Shown here: positions 5,938-10,584 of the stretch, in pieces | How the letters are laid out: each line of letters starts with the position of its first letter | Numbering within the stretch: the first letter of the stretch is position 1 | From: Deltaproteobacteria bacterium | GTDB taxonomy: Bacteria; Myxococcota_A; Polyangia; HGW-17; SLPX01 | NCBI GenBank assembly: GCA_011390535.1 | Contig: JAABSF010000052.1 | Coordinates: forward strand, 1 to 10,584 | Direction of reading: 5' to 3' | Length of the DNA stretch: 10,584 nucleotides | The notes under the pieces: model-generated | The model's database searches: none | What the model was told of the DNA's origin: nothing | The model's input: only the letters and a program-made list of their open reading frames with translations | Translations under genes and position numbers: made by a program

Positions 5938-8900
5938 TCATTGAGGAAGTTGGTTTTTGTCCGTCAACAATCTCTGCACTCCTCCCCGTAAATAAGCCTC
6001 TATGTCGGCACGCCTCATACCTTGCCTGTGATGAACTCTTCGGCGGCGCATGTCCATAACCGAGCTGCTCTCAACATCAAAGAAACCTTTGCTCTTCATG
6101 CCTGATTTCTGCATCGCCCGGATCATCCAGTCCGGAGACGGCCCGACAGGTTCAAAAGAAAAGGCGTCATCAGGAGCACCGGTTCGATCAATCCAAACCG
6201 GGTTCGTGATTGCATAAGGCACAACCGGGCTCACTTGAGCCGTCGGCGGAGTGGGCTCTACATAGGAACCAATATCTATGCCTATGTCAAAAGAAGATAA
6301 CGCTTTGTTCACAATGATCCCAAAGCTGATATTGGGATAATAACGCCAAGTGTTAATAGGGCTCATGGTCCGTGCCCCGGTACCGGAAGCCATTGCTGTC
6401 GCCACATACCAGCTGTCTCGCGGCGGTGCATCACCGAACGTAATGTCCATGTTCACAACATCTACATTGTGGCCGTTTTCAAGGGGTATACACTCACATA
6501 CCCGAACCTGAAACCCCGGCTCGGGTTCTTCATAAACACAAGGCCATTCAGACTGAGGTCCGTTGCAAAGATCGCCTTCTTCCGTACCCTTAAATATCCA
6601 CCTCAAACTACCGTTGCGATAAACCTCCACGCGATCCACATCAAACCACGCTGGAGATTGAACCCTGATACGCAAAGCGACATCGGCCGGCGGGGGAGCC
6701 TTCACCTTACTGCCGACACGCTCCCCATTGGCCCACATCTCCAAGAAAGGCCCGTAAGAAGCCACCACACAACCATCCTTGACATTTCTAGCCAACTCCA
6801 ACAGATCAATATCAGAAGGCCGGTCCATAGACGAGCAGATGTAGTTATGGGCCATCCCAGGTTCATTTTTTGTTGTAGTGTGAGTGTCACTGTTTCCAAT
6901 GGCGGTATAAACAACCCCGTGATTCAGCAACCTGAACCAATCTTCAGTGACTCCTTGCCAGTCGACACAAGGCCTCGCCCCGCCGATCCCGGTTGTCTCC
7001 CACAAATCATTTACTCTACACTTCGCCTCTACACAAACCCCAGTCCCGGATAGATCATCATCACCTTCATTACACGCCGCACCATTGCAACCGCAATCTT
7101 CAAACTTGCAGCAACGATGGGCAGGACTACAATCTCTATGGCTGGTACAAGGCTCGACGCAACGACTATGAACCGGATCACATAGCAGCCCAGTGCCACA
7201 AGCCGACCCTGCTTCTTTGGGATCACATTCGGAATCCAAATAGCAAACCCCCGAGCCGGTGTTACATCGGCCTACATCACAGTCGCCGTCACCACTGCAA
7301 GCACTAGGAGCAGAGCACCGGCCGGTGTTGCCGTTACAGTAGTGATCCGCCAACCCCAGCCTCTCACAGGTCGCGTCGGTGAAACACTCCCGTCCTATAT
7401 CGTGATGAAACCGATAGGCAGCCGACTCGGCTGGTGTCCGCTCAAGGACTCGCCTGGCCCAATAAGAGGAGGCTTGATCCTGAGTCCAAGTGGGATCACA
7501 TTCACCTTCAAGAAAGTCTTCGGGGAGCTCATCTATGAAACCATACAGGTATTCCACACATTTGTTGTACTTACGCACCTCTGCATTTGTAGGGGTGCGG
7601 ATCATGTCATAGCGTTTTCCGTTAATCACCTCGATAGCATCGGCGAAGGGATCGAAATTATCACTGTTTTTCAGGATAGGGTTGGGCGATTGCAACATCC
7701 CAGGCTTTAGAGTCAAGTCAAAGGGGCTCATCCCAAATTGATCATAATATCCGAAAATGGTCTCCCGCGGGTGAGCCACTGTCACGACCGTATCATCCGG
7801 CCCGTATAAACCCCGGCTTCTTATTGCTGTGTGAATCTGAGTGGGAGTCAACCCGGTCCAATCGATGGCTCCGTTCTCAGGGGCGGTATCATCGAAAACC
7901 AAGGGCCACCCCAGCCAGTGCCCGATCTCCACTGTGGTAGTCTCCAAACCCACCTGGGTTCTCAGCCACTTCTCGACGCCAAGCTCTCGCAGAGTCGGAT
8001 GATAGTCTGTAATCCAGTCATGGTCGGACGAAGACAACAGCTCTATGCCTTCAGCAAGAAAAGACTCTATCCGGGTCTTTAGGTCGGGAACGGCATCATA
8101 GCTGAAACTGCTGTGAACATGAAAATCAGATGTTATCCAGCCGGTGGTGTCCACGACTCGCTGAACTTGAGCGTCTATGGAGATAGCCCGCCCGTCATCA
8201 GGGACTACGCGAACGTGTTCATCAATTGAACGCTCCGCTCCCCTTGAAAAGATAAAACGATACCTGCCTGGAGGCAGAGAAAACTCACCTTGCCCGGTCA
8301 TGGTGCGCAAGATCTTTACCACACCGCCCTTGAGCCGCATACCCCCGAACTCCAGTATCTGGCGATTACTCTCGGGTATACCGTCGCCTGCACACAATGG
8401 ATCAGTGGCAGGAAAACAATCACATACATCCCTGCCTTGTGCGTCTAAACAATCCCCAATTATCGTTATCTTAGCAGGAGTTCTTTCTCCTCGCTCATCC
8501 CGCACATCATAGATCACCCTGCCTTTTGGAAGCAGAGGGACACCTACTCCTTTCTTCTCGCCCTCCCGAATAACCACCCGCTGAGCATCAGAAGGATTAC
8601 GCCCTTCTTTCAATCCAACTAAGTAATAAGTCCCCGGCGGCAATGTCGCCTTGAAAGCCCCATCTTTGACAGGATCATCACCTCGATCGGCAAGGATCTC
8701 GTTCACGACGCCCAAATGGCCTGTTTCATAATCCTCGGTGACAGAAGCTTTTCGAGCACAAGACTCCAGCGTTTCAAATGAAACAGCATCACCCTGTGCT
8801 CCACGTAATGCATCACACAGGGAGTGGCTCGCTTCAGGGAAATGCGAGCTCCACTCGGAGGCCACAGGATCCATGAGCACAAAAACCTTACTCTCGGGAA

Positions 8901-10170
8901 CCGCTTTCCCGGTATTACCATCATAAATCACACCATGAAGCGTACCCACAGGTTCATCCCAGATCTGGTGCGCTATATCCAAAATTGAAGCCACATCGCC
9001 TTCGCCGAGGATGAAATATCTCCGATAGAAAAGCCGCCCTCCTCCTTGACAACCCGTGCTTCCAATCGGACATCTCCACCAATGAGTGAAAACGAAGGTA
9101 AACGCCCCTGTTTCAATAGGCACCAATAATTTACTGGGCTCTTCCTGGTTATCTCCACACACGCCCCACGGGTCCTCTGCTCTCGTCCGCTCCGAAACAA
9201 GGGCATAAGATATCTTGTCGCCTATACCAGCCATATACGGAAAAGCCACCGGATTATTCAGGGTGTCGCCCCCTCGCAAAAGGGTCTCGGTTATATGGGA
9301 CTCCTCGTTGAACCCAAGCCCCGGCACAAAGACATCGAGCCGCCTTCCGAAAAGCAGGAAATCACCCGACAACAAACCCGACTCATGGGTTTCCGTCCCC
9401 ACGATGGCCTCCAAAACACTCTGAGGCTCATGCCCCAAATCATCGCCTCTCCTGAAGGGACACATGGGACGAATTACCGAACGATCCCCATCACCAGCTT
9501 CAATGCTCGTTACCACCTCTACGTAACGGGCGCCTTTTTTCAAAATGTAGTCGGTCTGAAAAAACGTTTCAGTTAAAAAGACCCCCAACAAACTCAGCGC
9601 ATCAAGATAATTGTCACCCACACCTGATGCACAAACAGCAGCAAAATCACCTCTTTTAAGAGGTTCTCCGTTTTTATCGGAAGGCCAAATCGCAGGGCAC
9701 GTTTTTTCAGAGCCGTCCTCCGGAGGGCCTTCCCAATCGGGCCCGGTGACCACTTCATTGAACCGGGGATTGGGAACAAGCAAATTCACCGAAGGAAACA
9801 TCTCTGCAAACTGATCAAGCCCCCGAGCGCCCTGATATTTGTCTTGCGGTCTTTTTAGATCCGCATCTATCAAGCTCCCGCCGAACACCCCGGGCCCCAC
9901 CGAATTTCCAGGCTGCAGAATCGCAACGCGGACATGATCGTTTTCCAACATGAAATCGCCCACCTCGGCCAAGGCCGCAGAGCCCCCAACCAGCTGGGTT
10001 CTTCTTGTTGACCTATACGCCTTAACCGACCCTTCGTCATCTTTGCTCGGCCCACAGGATGACCCGAACATAAAACAAAAAGCCAATATGAGCGAGGCTG
10101 TCACACATCGCTTCCTCGGGGACATCGGCACTCGCTCTGAAGCAGCATCTTTTCGTTGAAGCATCTTCAT
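5938..10170 (-). CDS. Large exported PHP-superfamily metallohydrolase (CehA/McbA type) with Cys-rich insertion, possible lipoprotein
   Basis: The 1410-residue product is predicted to be exported. A basic stretch and hydrophobic segment (residues ~19-35) end at 'FGSSC', an imperfect lipobox with Cys39 as possible lipid anchor. Residues ~45-400 form an unassigned domain. A carboxypeptidase-regulatory-like beta domain follows ('GVIYDGNTGKAVPESKVFV', ~414-432), with a second candidate near 550. The PHP-type metallohydrolase begins at ~678: 'DFHVHSSF' (D682, H684, H686), 'SSSDHDW' (D716, H717, D718), 'VAHPRE' (H800) and 'GNSDTH' (D1095, H1097). These are the expected metal ligands, so hydrolysis of an ester or phosphoester is likely; the substrate is unknown. 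Residues 929-1051 are a Cys-rich insertion with 21 cysteines, between the last two metal motifs. A beta domain and an Arg-rich tail complete the chain. ATG at 10170 is chosen because GGAG lies 6 nt upstream; GTG 10185 and ATG 10125 are alternatives, the latter giving a shorter, more typical signal peptide. Confidence 0.85.
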   Translation of the reverse strand: MKMLQRKDAASERVPMSPRKRCVTASLILAFCFMFGSSCGPSKDDEGSVKAYRSTRRTQLVGGSAALAEVGDFMLENDHVRVAILQPGNSVGPGVFGGSLIDADLKRPQDKYQGARGLDQFAEMFPSVNLLVPNPRFNEVVTGPDWEGPPEDGSEKTCPAIWPSDKNGEPLKRGDFAAVCASGVGDNYLDALSLLGVFLTETFFQTDYILKKGARYVEVVTSIEAGDGDRSVIRPMCPFRRGDDLGHEPQSVLEAIVGTETHESGLLSGDFLLFGRRLDVFVPGLGFNEESHITETLLRGGDTLNNPVAFPYMAGIGDKISYALVSERTRAEDPWGVCGDNQEEPSKLLVPIETGAFTFVFTHWWRCPIGSTGCQGGGRLFYRRYFILGEGDVASILDIAHQIWDEPVGTLHGVIYDGNTGKAVPESKVFVLMDPVASEWSSHFPEASHSLCDALRGAQGDAVSFETLESCARKASVTEDYETGHLGVVNEILADRGDDPVKDGAFKATLPPGTYYLVGLKEGRNPSDAQRVVIREGEKKGVGVPLLPKGRVIYDVRDERGERTPAKITIIGDCLDAQGRDVCDCFPATDPLCAGDGIPESNRQILEFGGMRLKGGVVKILRTMTGQGEFSLPPGRYRFIFSRGAERSIDEHVRVVPDDGRAISIDAQVQRVVDTTGWITSDFHVHSSFSYDAVPDLKTRIESFLAEGIELLSSSDHDWITDYHPTLRELGVEKWLRTQVGLETTTVEIGHWLGWPLVFDDTAPENGAIDWTGLTPTQIHTAIRSRGLYGPDDTVVTVAHPRETIFGYYDQFGMSPFDLTLKPGMLQSPNPILKNSDNFDPFADAIEVINGKRYDMIRTPTNAEVRKYNKCVEYLYGFIDELPEDFLEGECDPTWTQDQASSYWARRVLERTPAESAAYRFHHDIGRECFTDATCERLGLADHYCNGNTGRCSAPSACSGDGDCDVGRCNTGSGVCYLDSECDPKEAGSACGTGLLCDPVHSRCVEPCTSHRDCSPAHRCCKFEDCGCNGAACNEGDDDLSGTGVCVEAKCRVNDLWETTGIGGARPCVDWQGVTEDWFRLLNHGVVYTAIGNSDTHTTTKNEPGMAHNYICSSMDRPSDIDLLELARNVKDGCVVASYGPFLEMWANGERVGSKVKAPPPADVALRIRVQSPAWFDVDRVEVYRNGSLRWIFKGTEEGDLCNGPQSEWPCVYEEPEPGFQVRVCECIPLENGHNVDVVNMDITFGDAPPRDSWYVATAMASGTGARTMSPINTWRYYPNISFGIIVNKALSSFDIGIDIGSYVEPTPPTAQVSPVVPYAITNPVWIDRTGAPDDAFSFEPVGPSPDWMIRAMQKSGMKSKGFFDVESSSVMDMRRRRVHHRQGMRRADIEAYLRGGVQRLLTDKNQLPQ
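7005..7373 (-). other. Region coding the Cys-rich insertion in the PHP metallohydrolase
   Basis: This part of the gene codes residues 929-1051, with 21 cysteines spaced 1-13 residues apart. Short modules such as 'CSGDGDC', 'CTSHRDCSPAHRCC' and 'CGCNGAAC' recall small disulfide-rich repeats (EGF- or Dickkopf-like) found in exported myxobacterial proteins. It should form disulfides outside the cytoplasm. It lies between the His800 motif and the Asp1095-His1097 motif, so it is probably looped out of the catalytic fold. Confidence 0.75.
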
Positions 10171-10176
10171 TCTTAT

Positions 10177-10180
10177 CTCC
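10177..10180 (-). promoter_or_regulatory. Ribosome binding site deciding the start of the large metallohydrolase
   Basis: GGAG on the minus strand lies 6 nt before ATG at 10170. In-frame GTG 10185 and ATG 10182 just upstream have no such site. Confidence 0.55.
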
Positions 10181-10240
10181 ATCACCGTTTTTTTCTCATG
10201 CGACTCTCGTCACAAGAGCGCTCCGCCACTGGATATCGAT

Positions 10241-10584
10241 TCAGAAAGCAAGCTGCATTTGAATCAAGAGAGCATCGTTTTGTAACTGTCTGTGCCTCAG
10301 TTCTTGTTTGTGCGTATATGACAACTGTGCCCTCATATAACGGGACAGATAGTAGTTTACGCCACCGGTCAAAGCCCAAATATCTCTGCTATCATCAATG
10401 TCAAAGTTCATGTCCAGGTACTCGAATCGAGCCGCCACCTCCAAACGCTCCGGCAATATGAAGTAACCGGCTTGACCATAGACACCAAGGGACTCCGTGA
10501 TCCCGGGCAGAGCAGTGGGTACCGCCGGCTTTTCAATGGGCTCCTCCCTCTCATAGACAGCTTCGGCTCCTAATGAAAGACCAC
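10241..10584 (-). CDS. Outer-membrane porin, OprP/OprO-like, C-terminal end (5' part outside window)
   Basis: Only the last 113 residues are visible; the frame is open to the window edge, so the start lies beyond it. The sequence has the alternating pattern of amphipathic beta strands: 'GVYGQAGYFIL', 'LEVAARFEYLDM', 'WALTGGVNYYL', 'RAQLSYTHKQEL' and a final 'ALLIQMQLAF'. It ends in Phe, the usual C-terminal signal of outer-membrane beta-barrels recognised by the BAM machinery. The 'YGQAGYFILPERLEVAARFEY' layout followed by 'GVNYYLS' closely resembles the end of the phosphate-selective porin O/P family. Specificity cannot be judged from this fragment. The metallohydrolase gene starts 70 bp downstream on the same strand with no clear terminator between, so the two may be co-transcribed. 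A beta-barrel is well supported; the exact family is likely. Confidence 0.75.
   Translation of the reverse strand, partial: GLSLGAEAVYEREEPIEKPAVPTALPGITESLGVYGQAGYFILPERLEVAARFEYLDMNFDIDDSRDIWALTGGVNYYLSRYMRAQLSYTHKQELRHRQLQNDALLIQMQLAF

Noticed and set aside
6469..7053. Plus-strand 194-codon ORF
   Set aside because: It is fully antisense to the metallohydrolase gene, has no ribosome binding site, and its translation shows no domain features.
10186..10235. Imperfect hairpin between the porin and the metallohydrolase as a terminator
   Set aside because: On the coding strand the hairpin is followed by a run of A, not T, so it does not fit an intrinsic terminator for the porin transcript.
10182..10379. 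Minus-strand 65-codon ORF overlapping the porin end
   Set aside because: The other frame reads as porin beta strands ending in Phe; this one is an out-of-frame shadow with no recognisable features.

Overview
The window looks like a chromosomal segment from a Gram-negative bacterium. It has an OprP/OprO-like outer-membrane porin and a very large exported metallohydrolase with a lipobox-like signal. A PilZ protein with a Pro/Glu-rich tail, a HEAT-repeat protein and a Cys-rich exported enzyme together recall Myxococcota or Bradymonadia-type deltaproteobacteria. This placement is an inference from protein style, not a marker-gene result. Base composition looks moderate rather than very GC-rich. 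Two genes appear to start with TTG.

Left part, minus strand (1-3426). A PilZ-domain protein (1-527, cut by the window edge) ends in a Pro/Glu tail encoded by a 42-bp minisatellite. Its leader carries a 17-bp perfect palindrome. Next comes a two-gene unit transcribed leftward. The first gene (1801-3426) encodes a classical short-chain dehydrogenase fused in one reading frame to a CYTH/triphosphate-tunnel domain. The second (791-1783) is class I mannose-6-phosphate isomerase, manA. They are separated by 17 bp made of a near-duplicate of the manA start region. A hairpin followed by T-rich DNA at the manA stop is a plausible terminator.

Middle, plus strand (3427-5929). A divergent promoter region of about 300 bp is rich in dyads and carries four GTTATC/GATAAC motifs. 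It separates the fusion gene from a 537-residue HEAT-repeat protein (3726-5339), which has a novel-looking repeated C-terminal half. greA (5438-5929), the transcript-cleavage elongation factor, follows.

Right part, minus strand (5938-10584). A 1410-residue exported protein of the PHP superfamily (CehA/McbA type) converges on greA with only 8 bp between the two stop codons. Its metal-site motifs are split by a 123-residue insertion holding 21 cysteines. Upstream of it lies the C-terminal end of a porin (10241-10584, cut by the window edge), probably in the same transcription unit.

No tRNA, rRNA, insertion sequence, CRISPR array or phage gene was seen. The most unusual items are the SDR-CYTH fusion, the Cys-rich insertion inside the metallohydrolase, and the unassigned repeat protein next to greA.
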